From assembly GCA_023055425.1 (NCBI GenBank), contig JALGPY010000001.1, positions 137,169,368-137,233,367 of the forward strand: DNA of 64,000 bases, written 5' to 3'. Source of the stretch: Linanthus parryae (taxonomy: Eukaryota > Streptophyta > Magnoliopsida > Ericales > Polemoniaceae). The notes beneath the pieces were generated by a model, which did no database searches, was not told the DNA's origin, and saw nothing but the letters and a program-made list of their open reading frames with translations. Positions 42,679 through 53,167 of this stretch are shown here, piece by piece (position 1 is the stretch's first letter; the number at the start of each line of letters is the position of its first letter). Both the position numbers and the translations under genes were made by a program.

Positions 42679-43083
42679 AACTTTTATTGATTTTGGAGAG
42701 CGGTCCATAACTTTTATTATTTTCCGATGAAAAAAAAAATCTCTACCACCCTTTCTATGCATTTGACATTTTTGACTCATATCTGAATCAATTTGACCGG
42801 GGTAATTTGGATCACAAAACGATGAGACTTTTTTTATAATTTTTTCACCGTGTGATAGATCAACTTTCACTCTACAATACTATAAAAATATTATCAAAAA
42901 ATTACATCATTTTTTTCTATTTAAATCACCAGATTAAAGTGACCCCGTGAATACTTGTAAAAGTCAATTTGAATATAAAGAGATGGAACAAAGTGGTACT
43001 GGTATCTGTGAAGAAGTGGTGTAGATACCAATCATACAGCCTCCAAAGCAGAAAGCCATATTTTATTACTTTGTCCAGTAGCA
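42679..43083. other. Flank of the plus-strand LINE
   Basis: No gene. It ends in the left target-site duplication of the LINE (43084-43102). Confidence 0.5.
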
Positions 43084-43102
43084 AAGAAGATTTATGAAAA
43101 AA

Positions 43103-43162
43103 TCGTTTTCTCTCTAAAGAGAGAGGCGACAGAAAAACCCTAACCCTAATTCCCACGAAACA
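43103..43162 (+). promoter_or_regulatory. LINE 5' UTR with telo-box-like motif
   Basis: The 60-base leader contains AAACCCTAACCCTAAT (43135-43150). It includes the plant telo-box AAACCCTAA, a motif found in promoters of many growth-related plant genes. LINEs use internal promoters, so it could be functional. Confidence 0.4.
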
Positions 43163-44551
43163 ATGGCCGACGGCATGCACGAAGGACGGAGAGCGCCACT
43201 CCGTACAGTGGAAGAGGAAGAAACCATAGTGGAGTTTGAGCCGGAGTACTGCCAGCAAGCGGCAAGAGAGTTTAACAACTGTCTGATTGGGAATATACTG
43301 GGAAACAGAGTTGAAGATTGCGCAGCCATGATCCAGTTTTTTCGCCGAATCTGGATCGATGGCGAACGGGTCAATTTTTTCGAGGTTAAGCAAAACACCT
43401 TTGTCATTCGATTCCCGACGGAGGCAGCACTAAAGAGAGTCCAAGGTGGTGGCCCTTGGTCCTACGATGGACAAGTTATGATCCTCCAAAACTGGGAGAT
43501 AGGAAGGGAGGTGGACACAGTTCAATTCGATACCATGGAGGTTTGGATCCAAGTGTTACAACTTCCAATCCACCTAGTTAAGGAGGACTTGGGTATAAAG
43601 GCAGTGAAAGCTTTCTGCGAAGTCTTAAGATCTGATCCAAAGCCTTACTACGATGGTCTTTCGAACTATATTCGAGTTAGGGCTCGTATCAGTTGTGAGA
43701 AACCTCTCAGAAGAGGAATCTACATCAACACTGATAAGGGGAAAATATTGTTGGACTTTCGTTACGAACGGGTCCCAAAAGTGTGCTGTTGGTGCGGCAA
43801 GCTGGACCACACCAGTGGAGATTGTGCACTGAGGCAACAGAAGCTAGATGACGGAGAAGAACTGGGATATGGTAGCTGGCTCCTCTTCCAACCACCGGTG
43901 AGAAAGAAAGAAACGTCTCAGCAGTATAGAGACAGGAGAATCACTGAGCACCACGAAAGCCGAAAGAAGGGCGAATCTCATGGGACAGAGAAACCAGAGA
44001 ACAGCGAAGCATAGTCCGGAAAAGATCACGAGGAAACCGAAGCAATGGCGCCGGATAGGGATATGGAGAAAGGAGGAATGGAGAGGACTAGCGGGGATGA
44101 AGACACAACTGGAGAGGAGAACCAGTCTAAAGTTGATGAGGAGATACAAATAGAAGATGGGGATCAAAATACCAGTAATCCAGGACGTGTAGCAGAGATC
44201 ATCCACAACATCGAAGCCACAAACAGCCTGCCCGAGAATGAATCGGCAACGATCCCAAACATCCCCAAAGTTAACACCGGGAAGAACTGGAAAGACGCCG
44301 CAAGAACTGCGATGAAGAACCATGATAAAGCTCCTCCATCTCCTAAACGTAAAGCAGGAGACCAGTTTAACTTTAGCCCTCCTCCTAACCCGGTTAGCAG
44401 CTCTAAGGGAGGAGTTAAGAGCCGTGCTATCAATCTAGAAAAGAAACTAATCTCAGCTACAAAGACAAAAAGCAACGGGGATGAAAGCTCCTCGACCACC
44501 CATGATGCAACAACGGCGGTGCCTGTTAACCAGGGCCGCCGAGCACAATGA
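43163..44551 (+). CDS. LINE ORF1 (gag-like RNA-binding protein) with one internal stop
   Basis: An ATG at 43163 opens the frame. Residues about 25-110 form the DUF4283 domain usual in plant LINE ORF1 (FNNCLIGNILGNRVEDCAAM, FRRIWIDGERVNFFEVKQNT, RVQGGGPWSYDGQVMILQNW). Residues about 205-222 hold a zinc knuckle CCWCGKLDHTSGDC (CX2CX4HX4C). A TAG at 44012-44014 interrupts the frame. The same frame then stays open to 44551, giving about 460 codons overall. The tail is charged and Ser/Pro-rich. The product would coat the LINE RNA. The final TGA overlaps the ORF2 ATG. Confidence 0.88.
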
Positions 44552-45838
44552 GTCTTCTAAGTTGGAACGTGCGTGGGTTGGGGAAACCACGCGCGGTCCG
44601 AGCCCTACAGGAGCAGTTGAGGCTCCTTTCCCCAAACATAGTTTTCCTCATGGAAACTAAACTCAACAAACACGAGATGGAAAAGGTTCGAGAGAAAGTC
44701 AAGTATGCAAAAGGAATCTTCGCTGAGGCACACGGTCGGAAGGGCGGATTAGCATTACTTTGGTATGACAAGGTAAAAGTCAAGCTAATTAAGTTGTCCA
44801 AACATCACATTGATGCTTTTGTAGAAGAGGAAGAATGCGGCTCTTGGAGAATCACGGGGTTTTATGGAGATCCCAACCGGGATCAAAGATATAACTCTTG
44901 GGAATTACACAGGAGAATCGCTAAGATTTCAGACTTGCCATGGTGCATTTTTGGGGATTTGAATGAAATCCGCTCCAACTCGGAGAAAGAAGGAGGACAG
45001 GAGAGAAGATATAGCCAGATGCAAGATTTCAATTCAGTGTTGCAGGATATTTGTCTAGTGGATCTTTGGTATGCAGGCCCGGACTTCACTTGGACAAACA
45101 ATCAAGAGGAGGAAGATCACATTCGGGTACGACTAGATAGAGTCGTGGCCACAGTCGGCTGGATGAACAAGTTTAGAGGCGCCCGAGTCTCCCACAAAAC
45201 AGGACTACGGTCGGATCACCGACCCTTGTTGCTAGAATGGGAAGCGGAGGTACCGAAAAGAAAAAACAAGAGGAGGTTTCATTATGATAAGATGTGGAAC
45301 CTTAATGGCGAGTTCTCGAATTTAGTCACAAGTAATTGGGTGAGCGGGGAACAGGAGCACCTCGCTGTTAAATTACAGCAGCTAGCGGTCAAGTGCCGCA
45401 TCTGGAATAGGGACTGCTTTGGTAGCGTTAAGAAGCAGATCCAAGAACTGAGAGACCGAAAGGACCAGTTGGAGAGTGTTGCACAAACTCGAGCTGTTCG
45501 GGAAGAGCTCAATTTCATCTCAGACAAATATGATGAGCTACTAAGGAAGGAGGAAGTCATGTGGGCCCAAAGAGCAAGGACGGAATGGATTAAGCATGGC
45601 GACAGAAATACAAAGTTTTTCCACTGTAAAGCTTCCATCCGAAGAGCTAGAAATAGTTTCAAAGGTATTGAAGACGAGTCCGGAAATTGGGTGAATTTGG
45701 ACAAAGAGGTAACCGACTGTCTAACTCGTCATTTTCAAACAATTTTTACATCCTGCAATCCCTCAGCTGCAGATATCACTATGGTTACTGCCCAGCTTGC
45801 GGAACCCGCAATTCCAGCAGATAAAGCAACGAATGGAT
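44548..45838 (+). pseudogene. LINE ORF2: endonuclease part
   Basis: ORF2 begins at the ATG at 44548. The N-terminus is an AP-endonuclease-like (EEP) domain with all catalytic motifs: SWNVRGLG, FLMETK, GFYGDPNRDQRYNSW, IFGDLNEIRS, FTWTNNQEE and LRSDHRPLL. It nicks the target DNA. A linker follows with EVMWAQRARTEWIKHGDRNT, a conserved block before the reverse transcriptase. A single-base frameshift near 45790-45835 ends this frame. Confidence 0.9.
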
Positions 45839-47218
45839 GAAATATTCACAGCTCAGGAATTCACGACGGCACTGTTCCAAATGGGGCCGGACAAAGCCCC
45901 GGGAAAGGACGGATTTCCGGCCGGTTTTTATCAGAAATACTGGGGAGTTGTTGGGAAGGATACAATCAAGACATGCCTAGAGATTCTAAATAATGGAGCA
46001 AACTTGGGTGAGTTTAACCATACCATCCTGGCACTGATTCCTAAAGTCAAGCTACCAAGGAAACCAGTGGACTATAGGCCAATCAGCCTATGTTCCGTAA
46101 TTTATAAAATTGTGGCCAAAGCAGTAGCAAACAGAGTAAAAGAGGTGCTAGACCAAATTATTTTGGACAACCAATCGGCTTTTATCCCGGGGAGGCTCAT
46201 TACGGATAATATTCTGACCGCCTTCAAAGTCATCCACACTATCAAAACAAGGAAGAAAGGTAAAAAAGGAGCTTTGGCGATTAAGTTAGACATGTCTAAG
46301 GCGTATGATAGGGTTGAGTGGGCGTTTCTCCACGAAACCCTTATCAGGTTCGGTTTTGGCCCTAAGTTAATCTCTATTATTATGCGGTGCATCTCTACTA
46401 CGCAGTATGAGTTTGTACGAGATGGAGTGCTCACCGGAAAATTTGTACCAGAGAGAGGACTGAGGCAGGGTTGTCCTCTCTCCCCCTACCTATTCGTGCT
46501 ATGTTCGGAGGCATTGTCGAGAGCTGTTTCCGCTGCGGTTAGCAGCCGAACTATCGCGGGCGTAGCAGCCTGCGGGGGAGGACTTGTGGTCTCCCACTTG
46601 TTTTTCGCTGATGACTCTATTTTCTTTTTACAGGCTACGATACAAGAAGTTACAAATTTACAAGAAATTCTCAACATATACTGCAGAGCTTCGGGACAGC
46701 TTGTCAATTTTGAAAAATCTGCAATTGTCTACTCCCCAAATGTTCCAGCAGCTATGAAGGAAGAAATCAAGCAGTTGTGCGGAATCCCTGAAACTGAACA
46801 ACACGAAAAGTATCTGGGTTTACCAACCACTATAGGTAAACAAAAGTACACTACTTTTTCGTTTATTCTTGACAGAATAGATAGTAAGTTGAAAGGCTGG
46901 AAGGAAAAATCTTTGTCTATTGGGGGAAAAGAAGTGCTAATAAAGGCTGTAGCTAACGCTATACCAAGCTATGCAATGTCCTGTTTTAAATTACCAGAGG
47001 GTGTTTGTTCGAAGATTGAAAGTAAAATAAGACAATTCCGGTGGAGCAATTCAAAGAAAGAAAGGGGAATAAATTGGCTCTCGTGGAACAAGATGCAAGC
47101 AACAAGAGAACAAGGAGGGCTGGCATTCAGGGATTTCAAAATTTTCAACCAAGCTATGCTCGCTAAGCAAGCTTGGATAATTGTGGATAACCCCAAATCC
47201 CTAATGAGCAGGGTTATA
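45797..47218 (+). pseudogene. LINE ORF2: reverse transcriptase part
   Basis: The frame continues ORF2 after the first frameshift. Motifs: GPDKAPGKDGFPAGFYQKYW, DYRPISLCSVIYKIVAKAVA, NQSAFIPGRLITDNILTAFK, KLDMSKAYDRVEWAFL, RGLRQGCPLSPYLFVLCSEA and the active site HLFFADDSIFFL. The thumb region (KYLGLPTTIGKQKYTTF, LKGWKEKSLSIGGKEVLIKA) follows. A second single-base frameshift near 47210 moves the frame. The alternative frame reads AKYFANNEFWEAKEG there, as expected for the family. Confidence 0.92.
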
Positions 47219-48573
47219 AAGCAAAATATTTCGCCAACAATGAATTCTGGGAAGCCAAAGAAGGGAGCTCACCTAGTTATGCGTGGAGAAGTATACTGTT
47301 TGGAAGAAGACTGCTTGCAAAGGGCGCTAGATGGCAAATTGGAGACGGAAGGAAAGCGCAGATGAATTCGCCGTGGCTTCAACGGGAGCCCACCTTTAAA
47401 CTGATTACCAAAAACAGTATGATAAATAATATGAAGGTTGAGGAATTCATTAACAACGATTCGCGAAGCTGGAATGTACATAAATTGCAGAATTACCTGT
47501 TTGTGGTAGACTGTCAGGACGTGGTCCAAATAAAACTCCCCCAACAGCAAATCGAAGACAAAATCCGTTGGCACTATTCGGATGATGGAGTTTACTTAGT
47601 AAAGTCTGGGTACGCCCTGGGATTAAAGGAGAAATCAAATCTGGAGGATATTGGAGAAAGCTCAATTCACTCACAAAGCCCTTTTACAAAGCTCTGGAAA
47701 GTTAAGATGGAAAAAAAGATCAGTCACCTGGTATGGACAGCAGCCATAAACATTCTTCTTACAGCTGAGAATTTGAGAAGAAGAGGTGTGAAGGTGGAAG
47801 AACAATGCAGCTACTGTGAAGCAAAATCCGAATCAGTGGACCATGTCATGTTCATGTGCCCCCTTGCCGCCTCAGTGTGGGATTCCCTGGGCAAAGAAAT
47901 TATATCAAAATCACAAGCAGGAAACTCAAGAAGCATTCAAGCAGATCTATTGAGACTTAAGGAGGAGGAAATCATCAATTATAGCGTCATTCTGTGGTCG
48001 TTGTGGCAAAGTAGAAATGCAAGGATCTTCAAGAAAGCAGTAGCTAATACAGAGTCAGTGGTTCAATTAGCACAACGAAAAATCCAAGATCATCTTATAA
48101 GAAAGGGGGAAGAGCTTATCTTATCGACGCCGGAGAGATGGAACTCAAACGAGGAAGATGATGACGCCCTCCTGCTAAAATTCGACGGAAGTTGGGACCA
48201 TAGATCTGGACAAGCTACAGCTGGATTCGTGTTACAAGAAGCCTCTGGTCGTTGGATCATGGCAGGGGCGATGAAATCCCCGAGATGCGAAAGTGCAAGG
48301 GTCTCTGAGGCGTTCGCATGCTATCAAGCTCTCAACTCAAGTCTCCAATGGAAGAAGCGAAGAATCCGGTTGATGGGAGACGCTAGCCAAGTAATCACAG
48401 ATCTGAGAGAAGCTAGAAGCGGAAGGAGAAAGAGAGAAGAGGGACAGATGAAAGAATTGATGGAAGACACTCTTCAGATCTTGTCCCAATACACGGAATT
48501 GGAAATTGGTTTCTGGGGAAGGGAATTCAATGAGGCAGCACATCGAATGGCGAGACAAGCGGCACTTTTGTGA
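47219..48573 (+). pseudogene. LINE ORF2: zinc-binding and RNase H part
   Basis: In the restored frame ARWQIGDGRKAQ leads into PWLQREPTFKLI. The zinc-binding reverse transcriptase domain follows (LWKVKMEKKISHLVWTAA, CSYCEAKSESVDHVMFMCP) and then a plant-type RNase H (LLKFDGSWDHRSGQATAGFV with catalytic Asp, RVSEAFACYQAL with Glu, RLMGDASQVITDL with Asp, NEAAHRMARQAALL). Such RNase H domains are known additions in plant LINEs. The frame ends at 48573 with a stop, about 120 bases before the A-tail. Confidence 0.9.
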
Positions 48574-48713
48574 CAATGGAAACGTGTGGACTACACCACT
48601 CCCCAACTGGATAATTAAAAGTCTTGATAAAGTTGTAATTCCAAAGCCATTTCCAGGCATTCTTTAATACAATTCAATCGGTTCCTAAAAAAAAGAAGAA
48701 GATTTATTAAAAA

Positions 48714-49004
48714 GGCTTGGGAAATAATTTCCTACACAATCAAAGGGGAACTTTCAGTTCGTGTCTCCCTACAGCCTTCCTTCTCAGCGATAACGATACC
48801 AGAAAGCTCATGTGGATCATAGTTCGAAAACTTGGAAAAGCATAAATAGGCAAGTATTCCAAAACCTTGATCAATCTCCAGATCTAATGGCGGAGCAAGT
48901 TATATAACACATATCTGATGTAAGTTCGATTATGCATGTGGAATAGGAGGCATCGACGATTCGGATTACTCCAATCCCTCTATCTTCATAGTCACCACCG
49001 TCTC
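48714..49004. other. Flank of the plus-strand LINE, no gene seen
   Basis: Nothing recognisable before the RNase H remnant. Confidence 0.4.
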
Positions 49005-49008
49005 CGGG

Positions 49009-49260
49009 ATGGGCAAAGGTCAACTGTGACGCCTCGCGGAATCCGAGGAAAAAGGAAGCAGCGGCTGGAATACTGATTAGACGGGAGGATATCCTCATCT
49101 TCATCGCGAGAGTGGTGTCGTTGCCATTCGGAACATCGCCAAAGGAAAGTAGATGCCATCTCGATTAGAGAAGCCATCATGTTAGCTCAAATGATTCATC
49201 CTAAAAACATCATTATTGAGAGTGATGCACTCACGGTGGTCAATGAATTGGAGAGAAGAA
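49009..49260 (+). pseudogene. RNase H-like (RVT_3) remnant
   Basis: The frame around 49009-49160 reads WAKVNCDASRNPRKKEAAAG, the start of a plant RNase H domain. After a frameshift, 49150-49260 reads DAISIREAIMLAQ and NIIIESDALTVVNELERR, its second half with the Glu and Asp motifs. It may derive from a LINE C-terminus or from a stand-alone RNase H-like gene. It is too broken to be functional. Confidence 0.65.
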
Positions 49261-49861
49261 GAAGTGACGCCGGGTTATCACCCAAGCGAGGGATCACAGT
49301 GGAATCAACAATGAAAAGGTAAAGAAACTAGGGCACGAACCTCTCTAGAGTTCTGAATTAACACTTATTCAAAATCAAAGTCAGGCAAAAATCTACCCAC
49401 AAGCCGAATATAACTAGCTTAAAACCTAATTTTGCCAAAAATAGCAAAATTACAAAACTAGCCCAAAACTATAGGCCTTATTGAAAATAATACGCAAGTG
49501 ATAGTTTGACCCAAATCGGGCTAAATAAAGATGTCAAATACAAAAAAGGAAAACTGCCAAAAATAGCAAAAATGGTCTTCAAAGCTTCCGTTGACTGGTC
49601 AATCGTCCTTTTTTGGGGCTGAAATCTTGCGTGATGGGGCGAAGTTTGAACGGTAGTGTTCGTCTCGTGGAGAGCTTTCCGAAAAAAGGTTATAATAAGC
49701 ATTTTAATCCCTATAGCTCAAGTTACGCCCAAAACAGTCTGACGTGACCACAAGTGACCATTTTGCCCCTCTCTTGCACTCGTCTTCCATTTCGTGGTAG
49801 TGAAGCGCCAGATAGGTAGCGGCTGACAGCTCGACTTTGTCTTGTTCATCTGCTCCCGCAT
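49261..49861. other. Intergenic, no gene seen
   Basis: A sequence with AAAAATAGCAAAA repeats and no conserved frame. Overlapping short frames on the minus strand near 49704-49906 have no recognisable domain. Confidence 0.4.
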
Positions 49862-50480
49862 CAAGAAGAAGAACTGATGAATGGGACGACACTTCGGAGA
49901 GTACACAAGTTATGTAGGATTGATGTCATCTAGTTTACATCAGTGATCAGACACGTGTCAGATCAAACAACCGAATTGCGCACACGTATGCTGCACAGAC
50001 CCAAATGAAAATGATTTGATGATGTCAATAAAGTATATCCCCTTGTGAGCTTATGATGGTCAATGAATTGGAGAAGAAGATAAAGAAGAAGAAGAAGAAG
50101 AATTGATGAATGGGACGACACTTCGGAGAGTACAAAAGTTGTATAGCATTGATGTCAGACACATGTCAGATCAAACAACCGAGCTGCGCACACGTATGCT
50201 GCACAAGACCCAAATGAAAATGATTTTATGATGTCGATAAAGTATGCCCCTTGTGGTCTTATGATGGTCAATGAATTGGAGAGAAGAAGAAGAACTGATG
50301 AATGGGACGACACTTCGGAGAGTACAAAAGTTGTGAAGGATTGATGTCATCTAGTTGATATCAATGATCAGACACGTGTCAGATCAAACAATCTAAATGC
50401 GCACACGTATGCTGCACAAGACCCAAATGAAAATGATTTTATGATGTCGATAAAGTCTGCCCCCTTGTGGGCTTATGATA
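49862..50480. repeat. Tandem triplication, about 205-bp unit
   Basis: Units start at about 49862, 50055 and 50266. Each contains GAATGGGACGACACTTCGGA, the CACGTGTCAGATCAAACAA block, GCGCACACGTATGCTGCACA and GATGTCRATAAAGT. Units 2 and 3 begin with GGTCAATGAATTGGAGA, which also ends the RNase H remnant at about 49238. The array is directly downstream of the SPH gene (minus strand). Confidence 0.88.
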
Positions 50481-50603
50481 TACTTATCGAGTTCATGGGC
50501 TGCCACGCATACAACGTCTAATGAAACTAGTTTTTCCTCGAAACAAAAATTAATAAGTTGCATCTCCCTTATTATATTATAATCTTCTCACAGATCTAAA
50601 CAT

Positions 50604-51008
50604 TTACACGGAACCCCTCGTCCAATTGTGCTTGTGTTTCCAGACCGTATTATTAGCGCTAATAGAAAATCCGCTCGGTGTAACAAGCCAATAGCACAGA
50701 GAGCCAGTCAAATATGGATGACCACAGTCCTTAACTACCTTTGGGCTAAACACATCAAATACATTATCTAAGTTGTTCCAATAGAAATGACAAAAGAAAA
50801 GCGTTGTTCCCCACACATTAACTTCGAACTTCCAACTGAAGGTTTCCCCATTTCTCCTTGTTATCAGTCCAAAGTCATCATCTTTGGATTGACATCGAAA
50901 TTGCACAGTTGGAGGGTTTGTCACATTAAAATTAATTACGACCCGACTGGCTAGTGTTACACTAGCCAAGCCCAAACTGAATATTACAAATAGATGAACG
51001 AGATTCAT
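50604..51008 (-). CDS. S-protein homologue (SPH), small secreted protein
   Basis: An intact 134-codon frame. Residues 1-21 (MNLVHLFVIFSLGLASVTLA) are a good signal peptide. The mature part matches the plant self-incompatibility protein S1 family. It has a VVINFNVTNPP beta-strand start, QFRCQSKDDDFG (the DDDLG-like motif), FSWKFEVNVWGTTLFFCHFYW (the F.W.F..N..G.TLFFC signature) and a C-terminal DCGHP..GSLCYWLV. Four Cys can form the family's two disulphides. The length is typical. In Papaver a member is the female self-incompatibility determinant. Most other members have no known role, so a role in self-incompatibility here is not shown. Its flanks are transposon-rich. Confidence 0.93.
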   Translation of the reverse strand: MNLVHLFVIFSLGLASVTLASRVVINFNVTNPPTVQFRCQSKDDDFGLITRRNGETFSWKFEVNVWGTTLFFCHFYWNNLDNVFDVFSPKVVKDCGHPYLTGSLCYWLVTPSGFSISANNTVWKHKHNWTRGSV

Positions 51009-51045
51009 TGTGAATACTACCGTCTTTCAAACTACATTGTTGTAC

Positions 51046-51054
51046 ATATAAATA
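51046..51054 (-). promoter_or_regulatory. Candidate TATA box of the SPH gene
   Basis: On the minus strand CTATTTATATG lies about 40 bases before the ATG. If used, the 5' UTR would be very short, so an upstream promoter remains possible. Confidence 0.4.
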
Positions 51055-51349
51055 GTGGGTGGCTACCTCCATCTTTTTAAATTGTTTGTGGTATTAAAAG
51101 CACTTTATGGACAAACTAGCTCTTTTTCTCGTGGATTACTTCAATGCAAATGACATGCTGCTAAATGAGTTCTTCTATTGTTATGAACATTTAATAAGGT
51201 TTTTATGAGATATATACAAATTCAATAAGCTCATAATTGTTGGTATTGATAATATTTAATAATATTTATATGCGCTATAAATCTGAATGCATAAGTTTCT
51301 TAATAATAAAATGTATAAACTAAGATGGCCAAGAAAATTGTTATTATAG
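51055..51349. other. Upstream region of the SPH gene
   Basis: AT-rich DNA, no further feature recognised. Confidence 0.4.
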
Positions 51350-51560
51350 TGTATTACAGGAGTGTGGTCAGGGGTTCGATTCTCATAACAGAATTTTGAG
51401 AATTAAAAATTCCCAGCCGTTTGGGTAGTAAACCGGCCGGTTCTTGACCGATTTTGACCAGTTCCATGCATATACGGACTGAGCGTTGAACCAGACCACT
51501 CACTGGCCGGTTCGACGGTCGGTCCGACCTGTCGGTCCGATTTTTAAAACTATGGCATTA
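51350..51560. repeat. Short interspersed repeat with B-box-like motif
   Basis: GGGGTTCGATTCTC near 51368-51381 fits a polymerase III B box, as in tRNA-derived SINEs. A CCGG-rich stretch follows (AACCGGCCGGTTCTTGACC..GGTCGGTCCGACC). No clear A box, tail or duplication was found. It could be a SINE fragment next to an unrelated repeat. Confidence 0.3.
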
Positions 51561-51857
51561 ATGATTTACTTGAGTGATCTTAACATTGAGTTGAGTGACA
51601 CATAATTTTAGAACATTTACTTTTTAATTAGCCGCTACTATTAGAACATTTATTTTTAATTAGTTGTTAATACAATTTCTCAATAAAATATTGTTACACA
51701 GATTAATGCTCATACAGACAATGTACTAAGAGTTTAGATTAGTAAAATTACAAAATGATACACTTAAAGTAATAAGTGGTTGCTCTAAAAAAAGTTATTA
51801 GTGGTTGTGATTGTGATTGTTGTAAATAATATATATTTAATCCATTTTATTTTTATT
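51561..51857. other. Intergenic, no gene seen
   Basis: AT-rich DNA up to the 3' end of the minus-strand LINE. Confidence 0.4.
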
Positions 51858-51981
51858 TGAAAAAACCTACGCGGTGGTAAGGCGGTATATGTCCGCTTTC
51901 ATTAAAGAGGGTTTTAACCCACAAAGACAGTTGGGGGTTAAACCTGACCCATAAACAAATAAAGCACAAATAATAAAAGGC

Positions 51982-52443
51982 CTAAGAAGCACCAGCTAGA
52001 TCTTGGGCTAACAGGCCCAAGATAAAGCCCGGTGGGTTTTCATTGAAAATGGCCCATCTATTTTCCTTAAGTCCGTAAGCGACTACTTGATGGGCTACCC
52101 GATTGGCGTCTCTTCGAACTCTCCAAATTGACCTAGAGGCTTCAGCTCCCAAACGCGTCTTCAATTCATTCATGAATCTGCCAATCTCGGTGTTGCTAAC
52201 AAACGCTGTCTTCATCCATTGAACGAGAAGCTGAGAATCAGTTTCCAATTGAAGAGCCATGGATGAAAGGTTTTTAAACCATGAGACACACAAGTCCAGA
52301 GCTTTTCCTTCGCAAACAGTGGAATCAGAAGAAGAGGGGATCTGACCACACATTGCTGCAACGAATCGACCGGAATGATCACGTACCACGCAGCCGGCCC
52401 AGGCAACCTTGTTCTTCAAATCCATTGCTGTATCGGTGTTCAT
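51982..52443 (-). pseudogene. LINE RNase H domain (minus-strand LINE)
   Basis: A 153-codon frame with AWAGCVVRDHSGRFVAAMCG, CEGKALDLCVSWFKNL (Glu), LQLETDSQLLVQWMKT (Asp) and WRVRRDANRVAHQVVAYGL. The first strand with its catalytic Asp is out of frame upstream. The stop at 51982 is the end of ORF2. Confidence 0.85.
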
Positions 52444-53167
52444 GTTTAGACTTTTTTCCGGCGGTGGAACCCATTTCTCCGAAAGGACAGCCTTTGGTTC
52501 TTTTTGAAGATCCTCTCTGTGAAAAGCTAAGTCAATCTCTTGTAAATAAGAACCAGCATCTTCAACAATTTTTGTGATGTCAAATTTATCTCATTCAATT
52601 GCTGATTTGTTTCTTCTGCTCCAAATCAACAAAGAATCGAAGATCTGTAGTTTGAAGCTGTTCAGTTTTCCGAAATTCATAACAATTTAAGTCAGCATTG
52701 AAAAGTTTTTTTCTTTAAAGAGCAACGCTTCCAGACATCTTTGACTTTGGGAAAAATGAAGAATAAGTGTTGTCGATCTTCAATCGAATTGGATCAAATG
52801 GAGCAAACCACCGGTATGTTTATTCCCCTTCGCCGTAAATTCAGTTTAAAAGGCAGAAAGTTGTTGAAAAGCCTCCAAGAGAAAATACGGATCTTTTATG
52901 GTAATTGCATCTTCCAAATTTTCACCTCAACTTTATCTGAATTTGGGGTAATAGTTCCTTCAGACCTTTCTTGAATCAGATCTGGATAACATAACTCATA
53001 AGCTTTATAGTACCCAGATGCCACAGTGTAGTCTCTAGAATTTGTGTAGCTCCAAATTAGACTGTCATTTGGCTTATCCCTGCACAGGGGAATTTGACTA
53101 ATACAGCCAACTTCTATTTCTGCAAAATTCTACTTTATAAGATCCAAATTCCACTGACCATCCTCTG
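52444..53167 (-). pseudogene. Degraded zinc-binding region of the minus-strand LINE
   Basis: This stretch lies between reverse transcriptase and RNase H, where the zinc-binding domain is expected. The frame is heavily broken and only fragments can be read. Confidence 0.5.

Larger units (their letters stand above)
43103..48695 (+). mobile_element. Full-length, nearly intact plant LINE
   Basis: A 5.6-kb element flanked by AAGAAGATTTATGAAAAAA (43084-43102) and AAGAAGATTTATTAAAAA (48696-48713), a target-site duplication of about 18 bp with one mismatch. It has a 60-base 5' UTR, ORF1 (gag-like, zinc knuckle), ORF2 (endonuclease, reverse transcriptase, zinc-binding domain, RNase H) and a short A-rich tail. 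Only one stop and two single-base frameshifts break it. ORF1 and ORF2 overlap by ATGA. It belongs to the L1-type plant LINEs with an added RNase H domain. Confidence 0.93.

Noticed and set aside
49009..49260. A functional stand-alone RNase H gene
   Set aside because: The domain is split by a frameshift, lacks a start and the rest of the fold, and is best explained as a remnant.
51350..51400. tRNA gene
   Set aside because: Only a B-box-like GGTTCGATTC is present. No acceptor stem, anticodon arm or convincing A box could be paired.
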